Assembly (NCBI GenBank): GCA_916610825.1
Contig: OU744446.1
Span: forward strand, 27,108,445 to 27,172,444
DNA length: 64,000 bases
Direction: 5' to 3'
DNA from: Haliclystus octoradiatus
Lineage: Eukaryota; Cnidaria; Staurozoa; Stauromedusae; Haliclystidae
This document shows positions 1-11,429 of this stretch, one piece after another (positions within the stretch are counted from its first letter, which is position 1; each line of letters begins with the position of its first letter). The position numbers and the translations under genes are program-made. Below the pieces are notes generated by a model, which saw only the letters and a list, made by a program, of their open reading frames with translations, had not been told where the DNA came from and did no database searches.

Positions 1-266
1 CAATCACTGTTTATTTTCATTACAACATTTAATGTGTTAAATAATTGGTTAATTAGGATCTATTCAAATGATAAATAATCGGATTGCAACGTCATCAAAG
101 AAGCCTGGGATTGGCTAATGGATAACCTATCCAATAATTGACAGTTAGTGCTCAATTGCGGGACATTACTGCATAATTACAATGTCGTAGCATAGACTCG
201 TACTGTGTATATTGCTAAATAGTAGATATAGAGTTAGAATGGGCAATTATATATAGCACAGTAGCA

Positions 267-674
267 CAGCAGCCCCCAAGGGGGTAACTCCAAGTGCCGC
301 ATTGATGGAGGGGTGGCACTTTGGAAAAATGTGAAGTATCCGAAAAGTCCCAAAAATCCTTTAAAAAGCTATCCAAATTGTTTTAAAAACTTGAAAATGC
401 CACCCAAAAATCCCGGGGAGGGTACTTCCATATAGGCTCTATGCGGGAATGTTCCATTTTCACTTGGGTAGAAATTCAAATCCAATTTTCAGTTTTCAGC
501 CTTCAAATTCAGTTTGTTTCCAATTTCTCTAGAAAATCGAAATGGGACCCAAAACGTTTAATTTTCTAAAATTTCCTACCCAAAAAGTATATAGTTCTCC
601 GCTGGAATATGGACCCACAAAAAGTGGCACGTCCCCGTATAGCAGCAGTATGGGAGTTATCCCCGGGACAGCAG
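267..674. repeat. Small inverted-repeat element (MITE-like)
   Basis: The left side reads CAGCAGCCCC, then GGGGTAACTCC, then GTGGCACTTT. The right side, on the other strand, reads CTGCTGTCCC, GGGATAACTCCC and GTGCCACTTTTTG. The two ends are therefore imperfect inverted repeats of about 60 bases around a centre without coding potential. This is the shape of a non-autonomous DNA transposon. No clean target duplication was found, so the exact borders are uncertain. Confidence 0.4.
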
Positions 675-2074
675 CCGAACTGAAAATGTGATAGTTAGCG
701 AAAGTTTTTGACTCCTGCAATATACTAGACCAATAAACAGGAAATATATATAATACCGAACAACTCATTACGAGATGACTTCGTTATTTTTAAGAGAGCG
801 TTACTTTCTCTATTCATAATTACAATGACTCACTCACATTGACAATCAATACGATATGATGACTCTATCGTGAAACTTCAGTTAGGAATTTGCGGGGAAT
901 ACTACTTTGATAGTGATTTTGTTTTATGGCACTTGAAGAAGACGATGCTACACGGCTCCATCATACAGCTTAGTTGTGTCATGGCGTTAATCTTAAATGA
1001 GGAAACGCAATCATGATAACATTGAAATAGTATATGTTCTCACAAGGGAATAATATTACAATATATGGATCTAATTAGAGATTCCCATCACTTCATTGAT
1101 CGCTTTATTCAGAAATATATATCTCATAAGTTTTCAGACCTTTATAGAAAACTGATGATAGTATACAAATATTTTTTTGTAGGACCGACATTTTTCATAG
1201 AAGTCATTGTCTTGAACAGGTTTCAAACCTAGATAAACTTCATAGCGAATATCATCTAATTAATGATATCCCTCATATTCCTGCTATATGTATATTGTAT
1301 ATGAGGTGACACATGTATTAATGCCATTCTAAACTCATATTCAGACTTCATAAAAACATTATGGTTGACTGACAAAGGGACATTGAGAAAGTGACGATGG
1401 TTATCGAAACCACGCCTACACGGGTATCACTTCACCCTTCTCATAATAAAACATAATGTTTTAATAAATTCACAGTTAATACAATGTCACTTGAACAAAC
1501 TGTTTCACATTGTTGAAATTGATCGATAGTCCAGCTGTAGAGAAACAATAGTGATTGGTTGATGGGATAACAGTAGATGTTTGTTTCATCTGCAATGCTT
1601 GAAACAATAAAAACGTTACAATGTTATAACACACTATAGAGAACAAGTACTCTTTGTCTATTATAGTAGCGTTACTAACATATCAATGATGATAGAGATC
1701 TATTATTTAATGAATGATTCTATGTGTTATCAATGTGTGATATCAGCGTCGAATATTTCATAACGTTATATACATATAATACATTAGAGTCACTAGATGT
1801 ATCGTATACAGTTTTACATTTGGACAACAAAAAATATCGATTTTGTATGAAAAATGAATGAAATGGGTCCGAACTCAATAAAAAATCCATAATGTTGTGC
1901 CTATGAAATGGAAAAATCAATTTCGCGAATTTTACATATTCTGCATCATCGACTTAGTATTTCGTTGAATTTTTTTTTTGAAAATTTCAAGTCCGAGGTA
2001 TTTACTTTGCATCTCAAACACGCTATATTTTTGATAAATTTGGGGATAGGCGCCTGGGCACTAATTTAGCGTCG
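675..2074. other. Intergenic stretch, no gene seen
   Basis: AT-rich sequence with only short chance open frames and no splice-bordered frame of protein-like composition. No tandem repeat or recognisable transposon end was found. Confidence 0.5.
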
Positions 2075-2355
2075 CCTCACTCCAGGTAAACGGAAAATTC
2101 AACTCGCGTCAGCTCTATTTAGTATCCAGTCTACTTTTTCAATAGTACGAGCGCGGTTACGTTTCCACGTAATGTTGCTTTTGCGTCTATCGTCAACTTA
2201 ATCGCATTCAGTAATGGCGTTTGTCTCGTAGTTTAGTAACTGCAAGCGTGCTGCAACATATAAGCTTTCACGATTGCCTTGACTTCATTGCTCATCAAAA
2301 TTATAAGGGGAATATGTAGGATAACATATTTTGCGAGGCAAGCGCAATAATGTAT

Positions 2356-2650
2356 GCATCCAGAGCGATGAAGTTAGCTGTTATTTTGATATGTTTTTAT
2401 GAAGCTGATACAAGTTGAATTGAGGCTGACACGAGTTGATAGTATAGAAATATAAAAAAGAACAGAAGTAGTTTGTTGTTTATGCTTACGATATACCAAG
2501 AAAACCCATCAAAGTCCTACAGCATCATTTTATATCAGTTTGGATCATTTATGCCCTATAAGAAAGCATCCAGAGCGATGAAATTGGCTGTTATTTTGAT
2601 ATGTTTTTATGAAGCTGATAAAAGTTGAATTAAGGCTGACACGAGTTGAG
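2356..2650 (+). repeat. Duplicated 85-bp subterminal repeat of E1
   Basis: An 85-base block beginning GCATCCAGAGCGATGAA occurs at about 2356-2440 and again at about 2566-2650 with few differences. Each copy ends with a degenerate and then a good copy of TGACACGAGTTGA. The same motif, as TGACGCGAGTTGA, lies in both terminal repeats, and inverted copies lie near 6370-6402 close to the right end. Repeated subterminal motifs of this kind are typical transposase binding sites, which is an inference here. Confidence 0.7.
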
Positions 2651-2868
2651 TCATTTTGAATAAACATGCCGAAGAATTGCAGAACAAAAATCCCCCAAGA
2701 AATTCGCGAAAAGTTTAGATGATGTTCCTTTACTGTTCAGTAATAATAATAACCGTAATAATATCTTCACATATAACGTAAATTATGAAAAAATTGAATT
2801 GTTTCTTCCATTCTCAATCAAAGTCTTGACTTTTAAATCAAACGTCCCACGCATAGAAATCTAAGTTT

Positions 2869-2900
2869 TTTGGCGGGAAATATGATTCAAATCACACGTG
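2869..2900 (+). promoter_or_regulatory. E2F-type site and CACGTG E-box ahead of the 2952 exon
   Basis: TTTGGCGGGAAA at 2869-2880 matches the E2F consensus, and CACGTG at 2895-2900 is a canonical E-box. Both lie within about 80 bases upstream of the open exon. The arrangement resembles a cell-cycle promoter, but a chance match cannot be excluded. Confidence 0.4.
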
Positions 2901-2951
2901 TCGTCAGATCAAAGAGATCAATCCTTTAATTGTTCGTTTTAACATGGATAA

Positions 2952-3254
2952 CGGATTTTGATTAATAATTTGAAATGGATCAATCAAGTAATAGCATCAG
3001 TTGAAAAATTGGAAGAAGATGAAGTCAGTACTCTGGAATTGGAACGTAATCCCATCATAATAGAATCTGGTCAAATAGAACAAACCAGTATTAAACCTCA
3101 AGCATGGGAATCTCTGTCTTCAAGACAAGATACCAAGTCAAGCGGGACAGCGATAGACCTAGATGCAGCTGAAAACTTTATCAGGCATTTCAGCTTGGCA
3201 ACAACAACAACTTTTGTAGTGTGGAATACTGCTAGAAGGGTTTTGGAAAAACAG
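2952..3254 (+). CDS. Coding-like first exon of an unrecognised gene, inside E1
   Basis: An open frame of about 100 codons runs to 3254 and ends at CAG followed by GTATGA, a good splice donor. The product is acidic and alpha-helical in character early on (WINQVIASVEKLEEDE), then has a polar middle and a hydrophobic stretch near the end (FSLATTTTFVVWNTARRVLE). I do not recognise the family. There is no in-frame ATG. The ATG at 2944 reads MDNGF and then stops at TGA in a T-rich stretch; a one-base slip there would join it to the long frame. It may be a decayed captured gene fragment, a real exon with an assembly error, or a chance frame. No second exon with matching phase was found. E2F-like and E-box sites lie upstream. 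Confidence 0.38.
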
Positions 3255-6200
3255 GTATGACAATTAAACAACTGTAAAAATGCAAACAACAAAACTACTT
3301 TGGGAATGTCTTGTTACTTGTGAGAAATCATCTCAATTAAGGAATTTCTTACATCTCAGAACTATCTGATGTGAAAATTCATATTATGTAGAACAATGAT
3401 GTATTGTATATAGCTTTGAATCGGAAGGTGTATGTCTGCCAGCATGGGAAATCACAGCCCAAACCAAAAGTAAGCAGTCAGTCATACACAGATCAATCTC
3501 TGCAGCATACAAATTAAATATGAAATACAGTAGTAAGAAGACTACTTGCAAGGGATGAATCTCAAAAAGTTTTTTGTATTTTCCCAATTTTGCCACCTCT
3601 GTACAGCAACCACCTGTCTATTGCAGCCATGACAATGCTGTACCCATGTACCATGTGACTTCATGTACTCATTGAATTATCCTTTAAAAGTGTGTTGTCT
3701 AAACAGGAAATGTCAAGGACCCTTCATAAGATTTATTCTAATAACATACTTGTAATGGTAATTCCTGCTACCATGGAATCCATAAACAGCTAGTTAATCA
3801 ATATATTGAGCTAAAGGAACACTTTCGTCATTCTTTTAAAAGTAAGTGGAAATAATGGAATGGCCTCTCTATTAACGGGACTTGGGGAATTTTTTATGAG
3901 AACAGCCCTTGAAAAAATCCTGAAATGGGCAAACGGCCCCTGAAAAAATTGGGAAACAAAACAACAACAAAATCTAAAAATGATGTCAATTTTCTGAAGG
4001 GCAACAAAGAATTGTAACTTTGCAAACTATGACCTCCAAACATTTATAACTGTACCATAGAATTTCATTTCAAATATTATATCTAGCTATTATTTCAAAT
4101 ACAAGTGAATATGAACAAAAAATATATATTAGTCGAATGATAATTTGTAGCAAGTGATGCATTTGAAACATGACACACTCCATTTAATAATGATCAAATA
4201 TAAGCAGCAAATATTATACAGTCAATAATCTTATAATCAATAGTTGTATATCATAAACTTAGAACAGACCCAACTAATGACACACATAATAATCTAGAAT
4301 ACACCATAGCGACATCTGGAGGCTACGCAGTTGACTTCTCCTGAAATTTGAAAATTTGCAACATTAATCTATCCACGCTAACCAAGAATAATTTACATAA
4401 AAAATTGCCCCAACAAGGATGTCGAGAGTGGATAAATAGAATAAGTAGAAACAACAGATAGCCTCCAGGGGTCATTTGAAAATGTACTGCTGCTTACAGG
4501 GAGGGCCAAATTTTGCCAGAAAGCTTGAATATAACACTATGTTCACAATGAAACAAGCAATTGTCATTTGCAGATGTGAAGACCTGAATCTGAAGCTTTC
4601 CAGCGAGGTGTAAATTTGCTCAACTGCATTACAGGTATCAGAAATCCATTCAACATGAATCGCATACATGTATTATCGATGCATGAAAGGAAGGTACTAC
4701 ATTATCAAGTTGAATTTGTAACAATCTCTCACAGGATTAACCATTTGGTCTGTTATGTTTCTTGTGGCATGTGTGACGTGTGATGTGTAGAATGTACAGA
4801 TCATTAACTTAGTTATGTCTTTTTTGATAGCTAATTGAAATGGATGATGGTCGCCTCAATGACAACATTTTTAATGCATGCTAAAAGATGCTGCAAGATT
4901 GATACCAATCTGATAATGGCTTCCAAGACTTACTTTTGCAAAGAAAAATCCTTTAAACCAAAAAAAATTGGGCAACAGCAACAACTGGCCTGGAAGGAAA
5001 GTCAATAATAAAACTTAACGATACATTTCATGAAAAAATCCAGCGCTCTCTCTATAAATTCCGTCAGAACTTTTGAAAGAACTTGAAGTATGATTACAAC
5101 CAAAATATGATGTTGTTCAATATCTAATGAAAAGTCTGATGATCTGATCTCATGTAGCGGGAAACAATAGGTTGCAGGAGTCAAGTTTAAACGTTTTGAG
5201 GGTGTATTTAAAAGCATAAATGATGAATTAGGCCTACTTCTTCTTGCATTTGGTTTTATGTGAAATATCATAGCCTTCCGGTAATTGCTCTTATAAATAA
5301 GAAATGTGAATTTTCTGCTGGGGTTTGGCTTATGAATCATAAAAAATATCAATTTTTATCCGCTTCTGGATGTAAATAGTGTAGGATGTAAATTCAATGT
5401 GAAATAACCAGCGGTCATCAATAAACCAGATTGCAGAGAAGGTGATTGCACCCCTGAGAAGAAAGAGTGTTCCCTGGAAATGTTTTGGGGCAACAGAATA
5501 CTAACGTTTCACTAATAATTTGCAGACGATTGCTGGTGATATTTCGTTATTGGAGATTTCGGAAATTACATCACAAGCGTACAGTTGCGGGTACAAGGTG
5601 GAGGGGTACCAATCATCACAGTAGGCCTACAGATGTATCTTTAAATCGTCCCTGAAAAGGTTTGGCACTGGAGGCACACTAAGAGTAACAGAAGCTCTAC
5701 AATCTATCTCAATCAATTTTAATCAGCAATTTTAAAGAATCTGTTGCCTTGCTTGCTCAAACCACAACAACAAAAGCAGAGACTAGTGAGAAGAGGGGGA
5801 ATCTTTGCAAGTAGCCTGGCGTACATGAAAGGTAGGTGGGTTATTTGAAAGTGTACTGCTGAATACAGGGAGGGTCCAGTCTGACTCTGACTCTCTGAGT
5901 ACTTCATGGATGGCCCTTAAACGTGTGATACTGTGTTATATTAAATTGGTTTTACTATTATATTTACGTAGTTTCCGAGAGTATTTCAGCAAAGTCCGAG
6001 GCAGTTATGTGTCTGTTAATGACTTTTTAAGAAGCAAAATTGATCTTAAGCTCAAATGTCTCTGCTCTTTGGAAAAATAATTAATTCAAACTTGAAGGCT
6101 CTGGATAAATGATGATGTATCATGTTCTTACGATGATGTTTTCTTAATAAAGCTTGTGAATTTCGCCTAACCCTTAGAAAATTATAATAGGCCTATGCTT

Positions 6201-6755
6201 GTTGTGTGAAGTGATGTGTGCGACCATAAAATCACACAAACATCTTCGCAATATTACCCACATACAAATTAACTAACTAACTGACTCAAAGGTATTGCTT
6301 ATTTTGCTATTGAGGCAGAATGGGGAATTAGAATATGAAGAAATCAACGCCAATAACGAAGAAAAGAATCTCAACTCGCGCTAGGCTCATGTCAACTCGT
6401 GTCAGTTCGAATTCAGACAAACTCACTTGAATATTTTCACTTATCCATCTCATCTCAGTTAAATATATCTTCTTCATAAAAATAAATACTTTGTTGCATA
6501 TGAAGCTGTACTGATTCCATCATTTCAAACAATTTTACATTGTGTTTCCAACAACTTCACTCTTACAAAATCTGGAAACTGCAAAGTTTAAACCGCCATC
6601 GCCATCATTAAAAGCTCAATACGAAGTTATGAACGTCAACTAAAACGCCAAGTAGCTTTACGCAGAAAACGCAGCCGCGTCGATGGCATTGAAAAAGTAG
6701 ACTGGATACTAAATAGAGCTGACGCGAGTTGAATTTTCCGTTTACCCTCACTCCA

Positions 6756-6803
6756 TCACGGACCTCATTTCCGCGCGGAAATGAGGGCCGTAATGGAATG
6801 AGG
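6756..6803. repeat. Palindrome used as the E1 target
   Basis: With E1 removed, 2075-2084 and 6756-6803 form a near-perfect inverted repeat of about 58 bases. At its centre CCTCATTTCCGC abuts its own complement GCGGAAATGAGG (6763-6786). A related half-copy, GAGGGCCGTTATGGAATG, lies at about 31747-31765. The unit is probably a degenerate MITE or a pair of abutting transposon ends. Confidence 0.6.
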
Positions 6804-7257
6804 CTATGACCACATTTGGAGTTTACGACTGTACAAACTCAGAGTACATCAAGATGTTTTCAACCTGCAATAGCTTTAACTTTAACTTGTAAACATGCTT
6901 CAAATGATATTTACGCGAGGAATTATATAATTTGAAAACATGGAGCTTGTTAGGCCTATTTGGTTTATTTGTTTATGAAAACGCGATGGAATGACACCGC
7001 CATTGGCCAACAAGGAAGTTCATTTAAACCTTACCTAGCCTGAACGTTGTCTTCCCTCGAGCATTATTTTGTGGGATTTTACTTAGAAGATACAAACGCG
7101 TAGGAAAGGTAGGTCTATTATACTTTTTTATTATATGCGTTTAATAATTCAACGTTGAATTTTGTCGTTAAACTAATTTAAAACGCGTAATGTCAGGAGG
7201 CCAAATTGCATTCTCATCCCAAGCCAGCATCATACTTCAAGCCTCAAGGGTGATTCT
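6804..7257. other. Short intergenic stretch, no gene seen
   Basis: AT-rich sequence without an open frame or recognisable repeat. It ends where the R2 tandem repeat begins. Confidence 0.4.
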
Positions 7258-7740
7258 TGAAGTATAAACGCTTTGATTATTTCATTGACCACGTACCAAG
7301 AACTGATGTGGAACGATCCAATTATTATTATAATTTACCATTATTATTAATATTGCTATTATTATAATTTATATTAGACTTCATAATATCAATAATTGAG
7401 AGATTCTTAAAACAATCACATAGGAGATTCTTCAAACAATCAGATTTTATTAACTTGACTTCAGATTTTATAATGAAATTAGAGACAAAAATAAGATATG
7501 TTAGATTATGGTGCTTCGAGTTGCACCTATAGTTAACTAGAAAGACGATTCGTGAAGTAAGTAACGTATTGACCACGTACCAAGCAGTCAGTTCTTGCCA
7601 AGAACTGATATGGAACGATCCCATTATTATTATTGTTACTATTATTGTAATTTATATTAGACTTCATAAAATCAATAATTGAGAGATTCAAACGACAATC
7701 ACATAGGGTAGATTTTATAATAAAATTAGAGACAAAAATA
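7258..7740 (+). repeat. R2 tandem repeat, about 1.6 units
   Basis: R2 is a roughly 290-300 base unit. Markers in order are GACCACGTACCAAGAACTGA, GTGGAACGATCC, a TTATTA run, TTATATTAGACTTCATAATA, TAAAATTAGAGACAAAAATA, GGTGCTTCGAGTTGCACC and a CTATAAATGCTTTGATTATT end. The CCAAGAACTGA marker occurs near 7299 and 7597. The same unit returns at 8894-9045, 11430-11935 and 22591-23590, always on this strand. Confidence 0.75.
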
Positions 7741-8035
7741 GCTCCGCTACGCTCGGACTCATGGTGAATAATTTAATAATCAAAATAAACCAATGGAAAT
7801 CAAATTCAATAGAATATCAAATCAATCAAATCATCATGCAAAGAAAAATCAAATCAAATCAAATTCAAAAAAGTAAATCAATCCAATCGAATGATATAAA
7901 AATCAGATCATATAAAAAAATCAACTTCAATCAAATAAAATAAATTATAACAATATCCAAATAATATAATAATATAAAGAAAAATATATCCAAATAATAA
8001 ATCAAAGTAAAAAGAAAAAAAAAAAAAACGTTAGG
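7741..8035 (-). repeat. AAATCAAATC-rich repeat, inverted copy of 21650-22005
   Basis: It starts GCTCCGCTACGCTCGGACTC and continues through low-complexity ATCAAATCAAAT sequence to an A-run near 8025. Read on the minus strand it matches 21650-22005, where the same block occurs twice in tandem. It joins directly to the R1 copy that follows, so both may be parts of one larger element. Confidence 0.6.
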
Positions 8036-8893
8036 CAGACTGATGGGATTGAACCCCAGACCCCGCACGCCTAATGCGAACGCTTCACCACTAGACCATA
8101 CCAAAATAATAATTGATTTAAGTGATAATAAGTGATTTTCACTACTTATAATTCAGGTGTGAGTTGTAAATGACGTGCGAAATTGTCTCTTCTTAAGGTG
8201 ATGTCGCAGCAGAATTAAAAACATTTTAATAAAACAAATAAAACCATGACGACTGGCTTAGCAGTTTGATGTAATAAATAACTTCAGAAAACAATACAAA
8301 CAATAAATATATAATACTGTCTTGATAAGCCCCCAACCAAATGATGAATTGTCGGTTCAAAAGTTCTCATTGTCAAAACACAACAACAATTATCTTCGAA
8401 GTTTCACCTCAAATAGTGATGTTACAGAACGATTAAAATCTTTCATTAACCATTTCAAATGACGAGAAGAAGAAAACAATCATGTGTTCTACCAATGAAG
8501 AGATAATCACTATGTAAACTAATCCAGGAGTATTAGAAAACATTTCATTTAATAATGCAATTGTAATCTCGCTAAGCTGCGAGTCGGCCATCATAGCGGC
8601 AATGGAAAAAAAAATTGTCAAAAAAATTTGGCTAAAAATTTGGAACAATCAAACAGCATGCCCATTGTATTTTTAACAATAAAATGGTGTTTCTTGCGCA
8701 ATCATTTTTTGTTCGACCTTTGTTAGCACACAAAGCAGTGTGTTGAACGTTATTTCAAAAGAACAATAGATTTAGTCAAAAATGAAATGAACTGAAATGA
8801 AATGAAATGAAATGAAAGGAAAACGTTTCCACCATGACAGCCATGACAGCATAGACTCAAGGTCACTTACGTAACCATGAGTCAAAAATAAGC
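8036..8893 (-). repeat. R1 repeat copy 1, with tRNA-like module
   Basis: On the minus strand this block opens with GACTCATGGTTACG and ends with a tRNA-like segment at 8104-8038. That segment has an A-box-like TGGTCTAGTGG and a B-box-like GGTTCAATCCC, the internal RNA polymerase III promoter pattern. Further copies are at 18402-19430 (+), 19431-20215 (+) and 22196-22590 (-). An open frame of 53 codons starting MADSQLSEIT lies at 8594-8433 and includes a hydrophobic stretch. No known family is assigned; a composite tRNA-derived SINE or a transposon end is possible. Confidence 0.6.
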
Positions 8894-9045
8894 TATGCTA
8901 GATTAATGTGCTTCTAGTTGCACCTATAAGTTAACTAGTAGAACGATTTATGAAGTAAGTAATCGTAATCTAGCATTTTTGATTCTCATTCTATAAATGC
9001 TTTGATTATTTTCATTGACGACGTACCCCAAAAGACTAAGCAGCA
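8894..9045 (+). repeat. R2 fragment fused to R1
   Basis: From the R1 border the sequence passes into R2 (GTGCTTCTAGTTGCACC, then CTATAAATGCTTTGATTATT). The R1-R2 junction recurs near 22590, so the pair may be one unit. Confidence 0.55.
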
Positions 9046-11270
9046 TCGATCATGAAGTTCTGTTGTCTCGTCTGTCAGCGTCATCTTGTAATTCCCATTA
9101 TTCTACTATTTGCATTACTACTATTATCGGTTTGCTACATTTGTGGTTGGTGATTTAAAGCGGCAGTGTCTTTGGGGCTCGTTGTCCAATCGGCGGTAGG
9201 TGGTAAGGAACAGTTGGCACGAAGGGGATTACGATGGGCTGCTGGTCTCCTCTATATGTCTCAAATAAATAGATGGGCGAAATCAATAAAAATTAATCAT
9301 AAAAAGTAACACACACAAGTTACAATTAAGTAGTGAAAAATTCACACAGAAGTGAATGATCAGACAGGTAGCCTGTGATTGGTATTGCAAATTGTAAAAA
9401 GTTGTACGGCGGCAGGAGACTAGCAGTTAGTAGCATAGTAGCATGAAGTTACTGGAAAGCCCAGTTCATTAAAGTGGTAAATCATGTAAAATGACGTTTA
9501 AAAGTTGCAAATTTAGGATTTGGGAGTGAGCAATTCATGTAGTTGCGCATGCATAATTTAAAGCAGCTGTATTCATTGCATCATGTAAAATTTGATGCAT
9601 ATTACATAATGCCTCGCGCGCACGTGAATGGGGAATGTCATTGCCATGCAATGTCAATGTTATAATAAATAGAAGTACACTAAAGTTACTTTTAACCATC
9701 AAACCATACCAATGGTAACAATAAATCAATATACAACTTCACGGTCAAGCAATTAAACTTGTAAGATAACTAAACCGTAAAATAAGTCACTAATTAAATC
9801 AGACATACTTTAGTTCGCATATTGCGATAATATGCAAATATAAATTTAAATACAATTTGAAGTCCAAGGCAACCAGCCACAATAATAAACAGTAACGCCT
9901 TGTATAGGAATGGTAACAATGATGAGGTAGATAATTCGCAGAGGGTGTGGTTTGATAGTTCAGCAGCCAGCAGTACAATACTTTTGTGTAAATCACGGCA
10001 AATAAATCATGCCCTTGACCACTGGCAAGTTGCAAAAGCAAAACCTTGAATGTTGATTGCCTGCAAACAAATGAAAATAAATTTGATTTGAAAGACAGCC
10101 AAACAATTGAAAGTAAATGAAAATCATGTAGAATCAAGTGAACAAATACAAGTTAGAAACAGGTGTAGTATTTGTAATAATTGGCATAATAAGTTATTAA
10201 CCCCTTGCAAGAACTTTCTAAAGAACGAGTCAATAATTATCGAAATTTCATATGCAGAGGTCGTGCATTACATTCATACATTTAGATCTAAAATTGAAGT
10301 AAAATATTGGCGATGATAATTGAAAATCACATCTAAATCATTGAAGCGAAACACACAAGGCTATGGCAGGCACATTCTGTAGAAACCGTAGAGGCAGTAG
10401 CTCCTAAATAACATTGAAAAGGTGGCAGTTGAAGCCCGACTAGCCCAAATCAAACATGTGCGCGCGTGGCCAATAGTTTAAGGCAAACATTCACAAAAGT
10501 TTGGCTAAAATGACACGTCCAAAAGCAGTGAGAAATCGGCCAAACAATTTACAGCCTTACAGTTCAAAACAATAACGAAGGCATTATGAACATATTCAAA
10601 AGCAGAACGATTAGAATCATTGAACAAACGTAGTGATTCTTACCTTGGAAGGTGAAGGTGGTCCAAAATGATCGTTTTAGTGAACTCAGCCATTTTATGT
10701 ACAGACAAGCAGCGAAATAATTACAGCCGGCCACAACAATAACATAAATGGTAAAGTCTTTTAAATTACATTATTGAATTACTCATTCACAATATGTCCT
10801 TTGATAAGGTAGCAGACCAGTAACATATTTGTTGTTTAAATCATGTTTGATTTAATAGAACAGCAGTTTTGTTCAAGCAGTGAATAAAAACGATTAGCTT
10901 CTTCAGTGCGTGTCAACAAAATCACCAAGGCGTAAACAAATGTTTAATGCATTGTTTGCTGAGACAACGGGAGATCGTTTGTCAACACGTCGAAGAAGAG
11001 CTTCGGTTGATCAAAGGCCACCCGGCGTGCCAGAAAACACATTTCGAAGGAAAAAAAATTAAAATAAAATACTTGCAGTGGTCGGAACGAAAAAACAAGC
11101 ATTATTCACGTAGTTCAAAGGCCGAACAGGAGGATGGCAAAAAACTATTGGTGAAAAGTCCGTTGATTTTGGTAGAATAACCTCTGCGAAGGTGGTTTTT
11201 CCCTTAAATGTGTTGCACAGCTTGGGGTAATCGTGGGCCGTAGTCGAAAGGCCCCAGGGGCCATCCATCC
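9046..11270. other. Intergenic stretch, no confident gene
   Basis: No convincing gene. At 10940-11062 a 40-codon frame starts MFNALFAETTGDRLSTRRRR after an A-rich, Kozak-like context, but a second frame of 77 codons overlaps it and no splice donor follows, so neither is called. Confidence 0.4.
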
Positions 11271-11274
11271 CGAA

Positions 11275-11420
11275 GAAAATGCCCCTTCGGGGCATTTTCG
11301 CCTTCGGCGATGGCCCCTCCAGACTGAAAAGTTTGTTGTGCGCGCCTGAGATCTCAGGCGCGCAGCAGACTTTCCTACGTAAGTTTTTAACTAAACTTGA
11401 CTGAATCTCAGGCGCGCAAA
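11275..11420. repeat. GC-rich hairpin and palindrome cluster
   Basis: GAAAATGCCCC is followed by a short loop and GGGGCATTTTC, which gives a stem closed as C(TTCG)G, an exceptionally stable tetraloop in RNA. A second small CGC-CTTCGG-CG hairpin follows. At 11339-11364 TGCGCGCCTGAGA is joined to its exact complement, a perfect 26-base palindrome, and a third copy of the CTCAGGCGCGCA half lies near 11405. The block is markedly GC-richer than its surroundings and lies just ahead of an R2 array. Confidence 0.65.
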
Positions 11421-11429
11421 TTACAATAT

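Larger units (their letters stand above)
2085..6746. mobile_element. 4.66 kb inverted-repeat DNA transposon E1, Mutator- or Merlin-like
   Basis: The first 59 bases from 2085, starting GGTAAACGGAAAATTCAAC, recur in inverted orientation at 6688-6746. Beyond that the arms stay loosely similar for some 60 more bases. The nine bases CTCACTCCA occur just outside both ends (2076-2084 and 6747-6755) and form a perfect target duplication. Nine-base duplications with GG-starting termini are known for Mutator (8-11 bp) and Merlin (8-9 bp). I see no transposase frame, so the copy looks non-autonomous or eroded. It contains an open exon-like frame near its left end and paired subterminal repeats. Confidence 0.8.

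Noticed and set aside
5002-5352. Minus-strand frame of 116 codons inside E1
   Set aside because: No recognisable domain or splice borders, and the wording is typical of AT-rich chance frames.
8038-8104. Possible true tRNA gene on the minus strand
   Set aside because: The same module occurs in diverged form in other R1 copies and lacks a convincing cloverleaf, so it is treated as a tRNA-like part of a repeat.
10940-11180. Two overlapping frames, one starting MFNALFAETT and one of 77 codons
   Set aside because: They overlap in different frames, lack a splice donor and match no family, so neither can be preferred.
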